DNA from: Neoarius graeffei
Lineage: Eukaryota > Chordata > Actinopteri > Siluriformes > Ariidae
Length of the DNA stretch: 64,000 bases
Reading direction: 5' to 3'
Assembly: GCF_027579695.1 (NCBI RefSeq)
Contig: NC_083586.1
Coordinates: 7,188,001 to 7,252,000 of the forward strand
The translations under genes and the position numbers were made by a program. Shown one piece after another: positions 20,435-31,039 of this stretch; within the stretch, counting starts at the first letter, position 1, and each line of letters begins with the position of its first letter. Under the pieces are notes generated by a model. That model saw only the letters and a list, made by a program, of their open reading frames with translations, made no database searches and was not told where the DNA came from.

Positions 20435-21193
20435 CAAAAAAAGTTGTTCTCTAATATTTGGTTGGACTGCCTTTAGCTTTGATTACAGGCAAGTTGGCTG
20501 GCCAATCAAGCATAGTAATGCCATGATCAGCAAACCATGTAGCAGTAGTTTTGTCACTGTGTATAGATAAGTCATGCTGGAAAAGTAAATCAGCATCTCC
20601 ATAAAGCTTGTCAGCAGATGGAAGCATGAAGTGCTCTAAAATCTGGCTGTGTTGACCTTGAACTTGATAAAACACAATGGACCAACACCAGCAGATGACA
20701 TAACACCCCAAATCATCACAGACTGCACTTCAACCACCTTGGATTATGTGCCTCTCCACTCTTCCTCCAAATGAAATGCAAAATTTCCTTTTATCTGAAA
20801 AGAGGATGTTGGACCATTAAGCAACAGTCCAGTTCTTTCTCTCTTTAGCCAGGCAAGACACTTCTGATGTTGATGATGTTCAGGAGTGGCTTGATATTAA
20901 GAATGTGACAGTTGTAGACCCTTTTCTGAAGATGTCTGTGTGGTGGCTCTTGCTGCACTGACATCAGCCTCAGTCCATTCCTTATGAATCTCTCCCAAGT
21001 TCTGGAATCAACTTCTCTTGACAATCCTCTCAAGGCTATGGTCATCCCTGTTGCTTGTGCACCTTTTCCAGCCAGCCTTTTAAGTAAAGACCTTCTCTGG
21101 CTTACCCTCCTTGTGGAGAGAGTCGATGATCATCATCTGGACAATTGTCAAGTCAGCAGTCTTCTCCATGATTGTGGTTGTGTGTATTGTGTG
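20435..21193 (-). pseudogene. Tc1-like transposon remnant
   Basis: The minus-strand frame 20711-20451 includes LFQHDLSIHSDKTTATWFADHGITMLDWPANLPVI, corresponding to the second catalytic aspartate region (QHD) of Tc1 transposases and the DWPANSPD block that follows. N-terminal coding remains extend to about 21190 and carry no long ORF. The element is interrupted at 21194 by a SINE-containing duplication and probably resumes at about 21600-21765 with its terminal region. Confidence 0.7.
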
Positions 21194-21530
21194 TATCCTC
21201 TGTAGCCGCTTATCCTGTCCTACAGGGTCGCAGGCAAGCTGGAGCCTATCCCAGCTCACTATGGGTGAGAGGTAGGGTACACCCTGGACAAGTCACCAAG
21301 TCATCGCAGGGCTGACACATAGACACAGACAACCATTCACACCTATGGTCAATTTAGAGCCACCAATTAGCTGAACCTACATGCCTTTGCCCCCCAGCCG
21401 CTGGGCTCAACTCAGAACCTTCTTGCTGTGAGGCGACAGTGCTAATCACTACACCACCATGCTGCCCTGAGAAAATAAGTCATTTTACATATTGTTTACT
21501 CAACAAAATATAAAATACAGGAATGCAAAA
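21194..21530 (-). repeat. Duplicated SINE plus its upstream flank, copy 1
   Basis: SINE (minus strand, about 21194-21472) followed by about 58 bp of non-SINE sequence (TCATTTTACATATTGTTTAC and on). The whole block aligns without gaps to 22466-22802 at a constant offset of 1272, about 3% different. Both copies lack the same internal SINE segment (between CATGCCTTTG and CCCCCCAGCC). Confidence 0.93.
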
Positions 21531-21599
21531 ATACAGAGATGCACAGTATTTATACTATTCTACTTAAACTCAAAATTAAATACTCTAATATTTCAAGAT

Positions 21600-21765
21600 T
21601 TTTTTTTGTGTTGTAGGCCATGATTATCAAAATTAAAATAACTAAAGATGTTTCATGCCTTTTTCTTTCATGTTATGAGTCGAATATAGTAAATTTTCAC
21701 TTTCTTAAATAACTCATGGAAAATATTGAACTTTTCACAATATTCTAATTGTTTGAGATGCACTA
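21600..21765 (-). mobile_element. Probable end of the interrupted Tc1-like element
   Basis: The block ATTGAACTTTTCACAATATTCTAATTGTTTGAGATGCACTAG resembles the terminal region of the same Tc1-like family as 20435-21193. It has no coding sequence. Confidence 0.5.
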
Positions 21766-22447
21766 GTCTATATGAAGAAAGTATTTTGGCCAGTTTCTGG
21801 GCCATTGGCACAGCTCTGCAGCATTTGGGTAAGAAATTAAACAGAACTCCTCATGTGGGAGCTTAAACGCAGACTTTCAGCCTTTGGGAAAGTACAGTAT
21901 GAACCATCTGGAAATTGGATAAAATACATTTGTGTTTCCAATATTCACTTTGTGAAACCCTAACAATCAAGTTTTTTAACTGTTAGAAAATTCTCACATA
22001 AACATGTAAAATTGTTTTTGTGCTTGGGGAATAAAGTATAATTCTGAGCACAGCATCTCATCATGGTGAAATAATCATCATTCTGCTCTTCAACAAGCAT
22101 GGAGGACCAAACTGTCAAAGATCAATCAGTTGACTCATCCATTCAAGTTATTGCTTGTTTGAGTGTTCTTTGTAAAGAGGTGCAGATTTATTATTATTGT
22201 TATTATTAGTAGTAGTAGTGCAATAGTGCCAGTGTTACCACCTCTCAAAAATGCTATATATTTCTGATTAACGGAAGTAAAATGGGGTACTTTTTATTAT
22301 TCATATTTGTTAGTTTATTTTGCACAATCATTATATGCAAATTTGCATCTTTAAGAAAACAAAAATGTTATCTTCAGATGATATTTAAAATTAAAATATT
22401 GTTTCATTGTGAACACCCTCTCCAGAGTCATTCACTAAACAATTTGG
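21766..22447. other. Unassigned AT-rich sequence
   Basis: No gene or known repeat recognised; short ATT and AGT triplet runs near 22187-22220. Confidence 0.45.
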
Positions 22448-22465
22448 TGAAAAAATAAGTCCATC

Positions 22466-22802
22466 TATCCTCTGTAGCCACTTATCCTGTCCTACAAGGT
22501 CGCAGGCAAGCTGGAGCCTATCTCAGCTCACTATGGGTGAGAAGTAGGGTACACCCTGGACAAGTCACCAAGTCATCGCAGGGCTGACACATAGACACAG
22601 ACAACCATTCACACCTATGGTCAATTTAGAGCCACCAATTAGCTGAACCTACATGCCTTTGCCCCCCAGCCACTGGGCTCAACTCAGAACCTTCTTGCTG
22701 TGAGGCAACAGTGCTAATCACTACACCACCATGCTGCCCTGAGAAAATAATTCATTTTACATATTGTTTACTCAACAAAATATAAAATACTGGAATCCAA
22801 AA
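22466..22802 (-). repeat. Duplicated SINE plus its upstream flank, copy 2 (probable parent)
   Basis: Same block as 21194-21530. Here the SINE has a plausible target duplication: AAAATAAGTC lies just left of it (about 22453-22462) and matches AAAATAA(G/T)TC at the right flank. Copy 1 lacks that left match, so this is likely the original insertion site. Confidence 0.85.
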
Positions 22803-22953
22803 GTAATCAAAAAAGGTTTTTAAAAATGTGAAGAAAATGCTATGTAGTATCTTTTGTAATTCATGAATGTAGAAACTGAGATTTTCCCTTCTACACACAC
22901 ACACACACCATTTTACAAAATTAACAGAATATCAAACAAACCTAATTACATAT

Positions 22954-23257
22954 TGTGGCAGCGGGGGCGTGGTCAAGCGCCGGTCTGTGACAGGAGGGCG
23001 GAGTCAGGGAAGGTAAGTGGCAGAATCACGTCACCTGAGAGCAATTAACCTGTTTGTGTGTCTTCCCAGTGACTGCGCCCTATATCAGGAGGGAGAGCGA
23101 GAGCAGAGGGGAGCTCAACCCTGAACCAGACGCCGGTTGTCTGTGTGTCTGTGAGAATTATTGTTAGACTGAAAAGTGTGGCAATAAAGCCAATTTATAA
23201 AACCTGATCTCTGTCCTGCTGTCCTCTGTGCTCCACCCACACGTAGGGTCGCTTACA
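22954..23257 (+). repeat. Solo LTR of the Gmr1-like family
   Basis: 304 bp starting TGTGGCAGCGGGGGCG and ending GGGTCGCTTACA, sense orientation. Perfect 5 bp duplication CATAT at 22949-22953 and 23258-23262. Contains a polyadenylation-like AATAAAG. Solo LTRs arise by recombination between the two LTRs of an inserted element. Confidence 0.93.
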
Positions 23258-23262
23258 CATAT

Positions 23263-23560
23263 ATTAAAAAAAAAAACACTCCAGGTAAGTTTACCTAGAC
23301 CTTTAAAAATAAATAACCCACAACAGTTTTTTACTCATAAAAAATACCTTGGGTAACAAACAGAATTAGTTGTGTAAGAAACAAAGTCATTATGTACCAA
23401 ACACCACAAGCCAAACAAAAGGTATTACATAAACAAATAAAATTTAAGGATGGGCCAAAGCTAATTACATTAATTATGTACCAACAACATTTATTTAAGG
23501 ACCAAACAAGACTAACTTACATGAATTAGGAATGGAATTGCATATAAAACTTTTTTTTAA
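23263..23560. other. Unassigned A-rich sequence
   Basis: No feature recognised. Confidence 0.45.
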
Positions 23561-23565
23561 ATATA

Positions 23566-23786
23566 TCCACCCAGCCATCTCCTTATCTGGTCAAGATCAC
23601 AGAGGAAGCTGGAGCCAATCCCAGGTGACTTTGGGCAAGAGGCAGGGTAGACCCTGGGCAGGTCACCAAACTATTGTAGGGCTAACGCTGAGATAAACAA
23701 CAATGCATACCCTCATTCACACCAATGGGCAATTCAGAGTAGCCAGTTGACCTAATCTGCATGTCTTTTGGACTGTGGGAGGAAAC
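23566..23786 (-). mobile_element. Old truncated SINE
   Basis: Minus-strand similarity to the SINE body and tail: TCCAAAAGACATGCAGATTAGG, the GGGTCTACCCTGCC block, GGGATTGGCTCCAGCTTCC. The head is missing and divergence is high, so it is an older copy. Confidence 0.75.
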
Positions 23787-24122
23787 TGAAGAACTCTTCT
23801 TCAGGATCTATTCCCAATAGCAGAGCAAAAATAAACAGTACAGATTAGATTAAATTAGATTAGATAAAACTTTCATTGATCCCTTTGGGAGGGTTCCCTC
23901 ATGGAAATTAAGATTCCAGCAGCATCATTACAGATAAACAGAGAAAAGAAATAGAGAACTTCTAGATACCAGTAAACTAAGTATTTACATATGCAAATAT
24001 AAAATAATAAGATATGGGGAAAAGAGGAAGGGGGAGGGGGGTAAGTGTGTGTGTGTGGGGGGCAAGAAAGATATTGCACTTTATATTGCACATTGTCCGG
24101 TATTGCCTATTGTTAGGCTAGG

Positions 24123-25470
24123 TTACTGCTCCTTCCCATCCTCTGTCCTCCTGTTACCCCTCCCCCCCTCCCCCAGAGAGGAGTTGTACAGTCTGATGGC
24201 ATGAGGGACAAAGGAGCTTTTGAGTCTGTTCATCCTGCACTTGGGAAGGAGCATTCTGTCACTGAACAGGCTCCTCTGGTTGCTGATGACGGTGTGCAGA
24301 GGGTGACTGGCATTGTCCATGATGTTCAATAGTTTGTCCATAGACCTCTTCTCTGCCACCATCACCAGGGAGTCCAGCTTCATGCCGACCACAGAGCCGG
24401 CCCGCCTGATCAGTTTGTCCAGCCTGGATGTGTCCTCCTTGAATGCGCTGCCCCCCCAGCACACCACAGTGTAAAACAGGACACTGGCGACCGCAGACTG
24501 ATAGAACATCCACAGGAGTTTCCTGCAGATGTTAAAGGACCGCAGCCTCCTAAGGAAGTATAGCCTGCTCTGTCCCTTCCTGTATAAGTGATTGGTGTTG
24601 CAAGTCCAGTCCAGCTTGCTGCTTAGCCACAGCCCGAGGTACTTGTAGGAATCCACAGCAGCCTCCACCTCGACTCCCTTGATCAGAACTGGTCGTGACC
24701 TTGGTCTGGACCTCCCAAAGTCAATGACCAGCTCCTTGGTCTTCGAGGTGTTGAGCTGCAGATGGTTCCTGTTGCACCACACAACAAAGTCCCTCACCAG
24801 GCTCCTATACTCCTCCTCTCTGTCATCACTGATGCACCCAATGATGGCTGTGTCATCAGCAAACTTCTGAATGTGACACAGCTCCGAGTTGTAGCAGAAG
24901 TCCGCGGTGTACAGGGTGAAGAGAAGAGGGGCCATCACTGTGCCCTGGGGTGCTCTGGTGCTCCTAATTACAGTGTCAGATGTGATGTCCTTCAGCCTGA
25001 TGTACTGTGGCCTGTCAGTGAGGTAGCTGGAGATCCAGGTGACCAGGCAGGGGTCCACTCACATCCTGTTCAGTTTGTCCTGAAGCAGTAGGGGTTGGAT
25101 GGTGTTGAAGGCACTCAAGAAGTCCAAGAAGAGGATCCTCACTGTGCAATTTCCCTTATCCATATGTGAGTGGGCTCAGTGTAGCAGGTAGAGGATGGCG
25201 TCTTCCACACCAACACCTGCCCGGTACGCAAACTGCAGACAGTCCTGGACATGTTGTACCTGGGGTCTGAGGAGGCTGAGGAAGAGCTGCTCCAATGTCT
25301 TCATCAGATGTGAAGTGAGTGCCACCGGTTGGAAGTCGTTCAGCTCGCTGGACCAATTCTTTTTGGGAACTGGAATGATACATGATGTCTTCCAGAGGGT
25401 TGGCACTCTCCCCAGCTGAAGGCTGAGGTTGAAGATGTGTTGGAGTGGTTCACCCAGTTCAGCAGTGCAG
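24123..25470 (-). pseudogene. LINE reverse transcriptase domain
   Basis: The longest frame (25058-24123, 311 aa) has WISSYLTDRPQYIRL, STRAPQGTVMAPLLFTLYT, the catalytic box KFADDTAIIG (FADD encoded at 24863-24852) and HLQLNTSKTKELVIDFG, then the C-terminal thumb-like region (YKYLGLWLSSKLDW). Frames at 25383-25156 and 25406-25176 add the upstream palm (TLWKTSCIIPVPKKN, LNDFQPVALTSHLMKTLEQL). A frameshift or stop separates the two blocks. Confidence 0.9.
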
Positions 25471-26088
25471 GGCTTCAGTAGTCATGGACACACTTTGTCC
25501 AGGCCTGCTGCTTTCCTGGGGTGAAGCTTCCTCAGTTGACCTCTGACCTGGTCTGCAGTAATGCATAGAGGAGTCTGTTGAGGTGGGGGAGGAGGGGGCT
25601 GCTGTGATGACTGGAGGGAGGTGTGTTGAGGGAAGAAGGAGAGATGGCTGCAGTGAGAGAGAGGGTGGGGGGGATGTGGGCTGGTTGAACCGATTGAAGA
25701 AGTCATTCAACTTGTTTGCCCTCTCCACTGTCCCCTCAATGACTCTGGTCTTTGTATTGTGGCCTGTGATGGTTTTCACACCTTCCCAGACCTCCCTCAT
25801 ACTGTTCTTCAGCTTCTGCTCCACCTTTCTCCTGTAGCTGTCATTAGCGTCCCTCATGCAACGTTTCACCTCCTGCTGTGCTGCTTTCATCGCCTCCCTA
25901 TCCCTGCTCCTGAAGGCGGCCTTCTTCCTGTTGAGGACAGCTTTGACTTCCTGTGTTACCCATGGCTTGTTATTAGGGTAACACCGTACAGTCTTAGCGG
26001 GAGAGACCACGTCTGCACAGAAGTTGAGGTAATCTGTCAGACAGTGTGTCAGCTCCTCTATGTCCTCACAGTGTGGGCTAAGCAGCAC
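25459..26088 (-). pseudogene. LINE linker between endonuclease and RT
   Basis: This 209-residue frame contains NKPWVTQEVKAVLNRKKAAFRSRD and a basic, helix-rich stretch that normally connects the endonuclease and RT of jockey/CR1-type ORF2. The C-terminal part includes a Pro/Ser-rich run (PTSPPPSLSLQ). It overlaps the end of the endonuclease frame, consistent with a small frameshift near 26090. Confidence 0.8.
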
Positions 26089-27440
26089 ATCCCAGTCCGT
26101 GATGTCATAACATAACAGTCCCTGAGGGCATCTTCCATTTCAGGGGACCACCTCCTGATGGAGCTAGTTGTTGCAGGCTGCCTTTGAACCAGGGGGGTGT
26201 ACTTTGGCTGTAGAAGAACCAGATTGTAGTCAGACTTCCCTAGTGGGGGGAGGGGTGTGACTCTGTATGCATCCCTCACATTAGCAGAAAGTAAGTTAAT
26301 TGTCCTGATGTTCCTTGTTGGACAATCCACAGCCTGGTAAAAAGCAGCCAAAGTAGAGTCCAAAGTAGCGTGATTAAAGTCCCCAGAAATAATGATAAAT
26401 GCCTCAGGGTGTTGTGTCAGCAGCCTTGCTGTGACAGAGTGAATCCTCTCACATGCAGCGGCTGCATCTGGCTTCGGAGGGATGTAAACACAGATGGTGA
26501 TCACGTGACTGAACTCCCTTGGCAGATGATATGGCCGCGGGCTAACGGCTAGCAGCTCCAAGTCTGGGCAACATAAAACTGTCTTTACGGAGATATGTCC
26601 CGGGTTACACCAGCAGTTGTTAACATAAATTATGAGTCCCCCATCTTTGCTTTTCACGCATGTGTTAGTGTCTCTGTCAGCTTTCACAGCAGTGAATCCC
26701 CACAGGTCCATGTTAGCATCCTGTACAAGGTGTGTTAGCCATGTCTCATCTCATCTCATCTCATTATCTCTAGCCGCTTTATCCTTCTACAGGGTCACAG
26801 GCAAGCTGGAGCCTATCCCAGCTGACTACGGGCGAAAGGCGGGGTACACCCTGGACAAGTCGCCAGGTCATCACAGGGCTGACACATAGACACAGACAAC
26901 CATTCACACTCACAGTCAATTTAGAGTCACCAGTTAACCTAACCTGCATGTCTTTGGACTGTGGGGGAAACCGGAGCACCCGGAGGAAACCCACGCGGAC
27001 ACGGGGAGAACATGCAAACTCCACACAGAAAGGCCCTCGCCGGCCCTGGGGCTCGAACCCAGGACCTTCTTGCTGTGAGGCGACAGCGCTAACCACTACA
27101 CCACCGTGCCGCCCAGCCATGTCTCTGTAAAGATAAATAAGCTGCTCTCCTGGTAAATCCGCTGGTTGTTCAGAGCGGAAAGCTCGTCGACTTTATTCAG
27201 CAGCGAGTTCACATTCCCCATGATAACGGAGGGAATGGATGGTCTGTCATGCTGCCGGTTGTCTGCTAGCCTAGCCTTTAGCTTAGCTCCAGCCTTGCAG
27301 CCCCTGGGTTTCCTCCTCAGCTCCGCCGGGATGGGGTGTCTTATCCTGGCTTGTCCCATTGTTTTCAGGGCCAGCAGCTCCTCTCTCGAATAAGCGAGAA
27401 AACTGGCTCCTGGTTGTGTGTTAAAGTTAAATATATCCAT
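26058..27440 (-). pseudogene. LINE ORF2 N-terminus and AP endonuclease, split by a SINE
   Basis: The N-terminal frame (27440-27096) reads IPSVIMGNVNSLLNKVDEL and ends ESSLFIFTETWL, the ETWL box of APE-type endonucleases. After the SINE the frame 26711-26058 continues with the SGDFNHA box and GKSDYNLV (position of the SDH motif). The enzyme nicks target DNA to prime reverse transcription. The insertion separates catalytic residues, so the domain is dead. Confidence 0.88.
26747..27114 (-). mobile_element. Full-length SINE inside LINE endonuclease
   Basis: Complete element: head GGCGGCACGGTGGTGTAGTGG, box B GGGTTCGAGCCCC, body and an ATGAG-type tail (CATCTCATCTCATCTCATTA on the plus strand). 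A perfect 10 bp duplication AGCCATGTCT lies at 26737-26746 and 27115-27124. This is one of the least diverged SINEs here. Confidence 0.96.
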
Positions 27441-27562
27441 GTTATATAGTTAAACACTGTCTTCGTAAGAAGAGCAAAAAAGTTAAAAGGTGGAAAAAAG
27501 AGGTTCAAAGAGCTAAAAGCTACAGAGCTACTGGAGAGGCAGCTGTCTCACACAGCACCCAA

Positions 27563-28207
27563 ATATTTGACCATATTTTGCTCAGCTGTGCATTGGCAAT
27601 CATTGGATAGTTAGCGCATATTGATTTGCTAATATTCCATAATTTTGCTTGTGCAACATTACTTAAATATATTTCAGGTAAGGGTGGGATAGTGGTACAG
27701 TGTTTAGCACTGTCCATTTTCTCCTCACAGCAAGAAAATTCAGGTTTCAGACTTTTCTTCCTGTCCACATTCACTGGATATGAGCAATTGCATGCTCTGA
27801 CTGGCTACTTTACTTCAAGGCTATCAGCTCATGTACTGTCAGTCGAGAAAAACAAAATGGTGGCAGGTATTACTGAACCAACTGAGGAAGAAATAAATAT
27901 CTACTTGAAAACAAAACCCCACAAAATATGGAAGAAAAGCATTTGATGGTAAGAACGTATGGGTCCCCCCCCGAAGAATTATTGCATTTTCCACCAATTG
28001 CGACTGTCATTTTGTTAGCTTGTTTACATTCCCCAAAGAACTGATTTTGTCAGATGTTTTGTATAAAGTTTTTATTTATTGAATTTGCAAAAAATAAAAG
28101 TGCTCTGTTTTTTTCTCAAAATCCAGTGAAGGTGGATATAAGCTATTTCACTCAATCCCATCATACATGACTTCTAGCTGATGAGGCTAGAAATCAGTTC
28201 ATAAAAT
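27563..28207. other. Unassigned; includes a diverged SINE head at about 27676-27765
   Basis: A short plus-strand SINE-like head (GGTACAGTGTTTAGCACTG, then CTCACAGCAAGAAAATTCAGG) is recognisable. The following 180 bp include a small frame (MVAGITEPTEEEINIYLKTK) that looks like the start of a mobile-element protein, but I cannot assign the family. Confidence 0.4.
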
Positions 28208-28210
28208 AAC

Positions 28211-29245
28211 TGTGTCTTGCAAAAGTATTCATCCCCCTTGGTGTTTGTCCAGTTCTGTCACGTTACAAGCTGGAATTAAAATGGATTTTTGGGGAGATTA
28301 GCACAATTTGATTTGTACAACATGCCTACCACTTTAAAGGTGCAAATTGTTGTTTTATTGTGACACAAACAATAAGTTGAAACAACAAATCTGGAGTAGA
28401 TATTCATCCCCTTTTGTATGAAACCCCTATATAAGAGCTGGTCCAACCAATTCCCTTCAAAAGTCACATAATTAATTTATTAAGATCCACCTGTGTGCAA
28501 TCAAAGTGTCACATGATGTCTGTATAAATCAACCTGTTCTGGAAGAACCCTGACTCTGCAACACTATGAAGTAAGCAACATGGAGAACCAAGGAGCACTC
28601 CAAGCATGTTAGAGACAAGCCTGTGAAGTATAGATCAGGATTGGGTTAAAAATATCCCAATCTTTGAATTTCACAGGGAGGACCATTAAAACAATTTTAG
28701 CAAAATGGAAAGAATATGGCACCACTGCAGACCTGACAAGAGAAGGCTGCCCCCCAAAACTCTCAGATCAGGCTAGGAGGGCATTAATTAGAGATGCAAC
28801 AAAGGCACCAAATATCTTCACTAAAGGAGCTGCAAAGATCCACAGTGGAGATGGGAGTATCTGTCCATAAAACCACTTTAAGTCATACACTCCACAGAGT
28901 GGGGCTTTATGGAAGAGTGGCCAGAAAAAAAGTCCTTGTTTCAGAAAATACATTTGGAGTTTGCCCAACAGCATTTGGCAGACTCCCCAAACACATGGAA
29001 GAAGATTCTCTGGCCAAATGAGACTAAAATTGATCTTTTTGGCCATCATGGGACATGCCATACGTGGCAGAAACTCAACAACCTGAGAGTACCATTCCTA
29101 CAGTGAAGCATGGTGGTGGTAGCATCATGCTGTGGGGATATTTTTCATCTGCAGGGACAGGAAAGCTGGTCAGGACTGAAGGAAAGATGGATGACACTAA
29201 ATACAGGGAAATTCTGGAGGAAAACCTGTTTGAGTTGGCTGGGGG
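28211..29245 (+). pseudogene. Tc1-like transposon, 3'-truncated
   Basis: The left end TGTCTTGCAAAAGTATTCATCCCCC is a known type of Tc1 terminal repeat. Transposase remains on the plus strand include GRTIKTILAKWKEYGTTADLTREG (DNA-binding), [16 protein letters not shown] (first catalytic block, with D changed to N) and [24 protein letters not shown]. Homology stops near 29245, before the second and third catalytic residues; no right terminal repeat is present. Confidence 0.85.
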
Positions 29246-29604
29246 GTGGGTGGGTGTATCTCATATATATTGCTAAGTATACAGAGGAGCAGAGATTGGT
29301 AGATAATGAGCACGTAGAGTTTTGTGCTGATGCCTTAGAACTACAGTTGCCATGATAATTTAAGACGACATATGTCATGAACAGTTTTGCACTCAAATCT
29401 CCATCAATGAATAGTTTCTAACTTTAACAAAATAGATTTCATGTCAAAACTAATAATGAACTTGCTGGCTACACAGTTGCAATTTTTGACCATATAGGCC
29501 ACACTTATAGAAGTTATTTTAACCATGCTATCTTCTTGCCCAGGACAAATGGAGGCAGAAAACTTTTGTTGCTGCCCTACAAGCCATTGAGGCATAAAAG
29601 GCAC
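29246..29604. other. Unassigned sequence
   Basis: No feature recognised between the broken Tc1 element and a LINE tail. Confidence 0.4.
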
Positions 29605-29822
29605 CAATAAGAAGAATCTTATCACCCAAATGAGGATGGGGTTCCCTTTTGAGTCTGGTTCCTCCACATATTTCTTCCTCATGTCATTTCAGGGAGTTTT
29701 TCCTTGCCATCTTTGCCTCAGGCTTGCTCATTCAGGATAAGATTAAAATCTATACATTTCTATAAAGCTGTTTTGGAACAATATTGTGAAAAGCCCTATA
29801 CAAAAATACTTTGATTTAATAT
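29605..29822 (+). mobile_element. LINE 3' UTR fragment (L2 type)
   Basis: Contains CACCCAAATGAGGATGGGGTTCCC, CAGGGAGTTTTTCCTTGCC, the TATAAAGCTGTTTTGGAACAATATTG block and a TTGATTT tail; the end is the same family as 2545-2613. 5'-truncated and non-coding. Confidence 0.75.
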
Positions 29823-30284
29823 AAAGTGGATGGAGGAAGAAACTATTTAATTGGAAAAGTATTCAATACTTTACTGAAATTATATTATTAATTATCCATT
29901 TCAGGACAAACTTAAGGTAAAAGAAATGAAAGACAGTGGGTGTTTCTCAGTGTTGAGAAGGATCCTATGAACCTTCTGCCATATCATTGAAATAGTCCTG
30001 AGGCAGGATTCAATGTCTCGGATCCTTCAAATTCTAACAAGGATCAAGCATACACAAGAAGAAAAAAATTATCTGTGGCATAGTTTTACTGTTCAAAAGA
30101 GCACTTTTAGAATGCAGGAAATATGCAGAAAAAGGGAGGACTGAGCTAATGTGGCAAATTGTCAGTTGACATTAAATAGCAGGGACACAGCTAAAGTTAT
30201 TTTGTTGGTGAGGTCACAAAGGACCCCAGGGTAACTAACCAACTGAAGGCCTCTCTCACATTGGCTAACGTTAATAATCATGAG
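29823..30284. other. Unassigned sequence
   Basis: Nothing recognised. Confidence 0.4.
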
Positions 30285-31025
30285 TCCACCAACAGGAGAA
30301 CACTAAACAACAATGGTGTGGCATGGCAGGGTTGCAAGGAGAAAGCTACTGCTTTCCTAAAAGAACAATGCTGCTCGTCTGCAGTTTGCTAAAGATCATG
30401 TGGACAAGCCAGAAGGCTATTGGAAAAATGTTTTGTGGACAGACAAGACCAAAATAGAACATTATGGTTTAAATGAGAAGCATTAGGGTTGGAGAAAGGA
30501 AAAGACTGCATAAGAACCTTATCCCATCCGTGAAACATGGTGATGGTAGTATCATGGTTTGGGCCTGTTTTGCTGCATCTGGGCCAGGACAGCTTGCCAT
30601 CATTGATGGAACAATGAATTCTGAATTATACCAGCAATTTCTAAAGGAAAATGTCAGGACATCTGTCCATGAACTGAATCTCAAGAGAAGGTGGGTCATG
30701 CAGCAAGACAACAATACTAAGCACACAAGTTGTTCTACCAAAGAATGGTTAAAGAAGAAAAAGTTAATGTTTTTGAATGGCCAAGTCAAAGTCCTGGCCT
30801 TAATCCAATCAAAATGTTGTGGAAGGACCTGAAGTGCACAGTTCATGTGAGGAAACCCACCAACATCCCAGAGTTGAAGCTGTTCTCTACAGAGGAATGG
30901 GCTAAAATTCCTCCAAGCCAGTGTGCAGGACTGATCAACACTTATGGGAAACACTTAGTTGCAGTTATTGCTGCACAAGGGGGTCACACCAGATACTGAA
31001 AGCAAATGTTCACATACTTTTGCCA
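30285..31025 (+). pseudogene. Tc1-like transposase, 5'-truncated
   Basis: From about 30290 the sequence encodes the second half of a Tc1 transposase: first catalytic block (VLWTDKTKIEHYG), VKHGDGSIMVWACFAASGPGQLAI, QQDNNTKHTS (second Asp) and a SPGLNPIKMLWKDLK block in which the expected catalytic Glu (NPIEMLW) reads Lys. Two frames (30473-30832 and 30730-30999) overlap, marking a frameshift near 30735. The right end TTCACATACTTTTGCCACTC is the terminal repeat, shared with 35305-35330. Confidence 0.87.
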
Positions 31026-31039
31026 CTCAGGGGGGAGGG

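Larger units (their letters stand above)
23836..27562 (-). mobile_element. Nearly full-length LINE (jockey/CR1-L2-Rex1 type), minus strand
   Basis: The minus strand runs from a short 5' UTR (starting about 27562), through an N-terminal segment, APE-type endonuclease, linker and RT, to a 3' UTR with CAATGAAAGTTTTATCTAATC and a TTAGA-type tail (23843-23866). A full-length SINE (26747-27114) interrupts the endonuclease. Stops and frameshifts occur, for example near 25060-25150, 25410-25460 and 26090-26110. The exact clade needs a phylogeny. Confidence 0.85.

Noticed and set aside
27841..27946. Possible host exon encoding VAGITEPTEEEINIYLKTK
   Set aside because: No splice context or continuation could be defended, and the sequence looks like part of a dispersed repeat.
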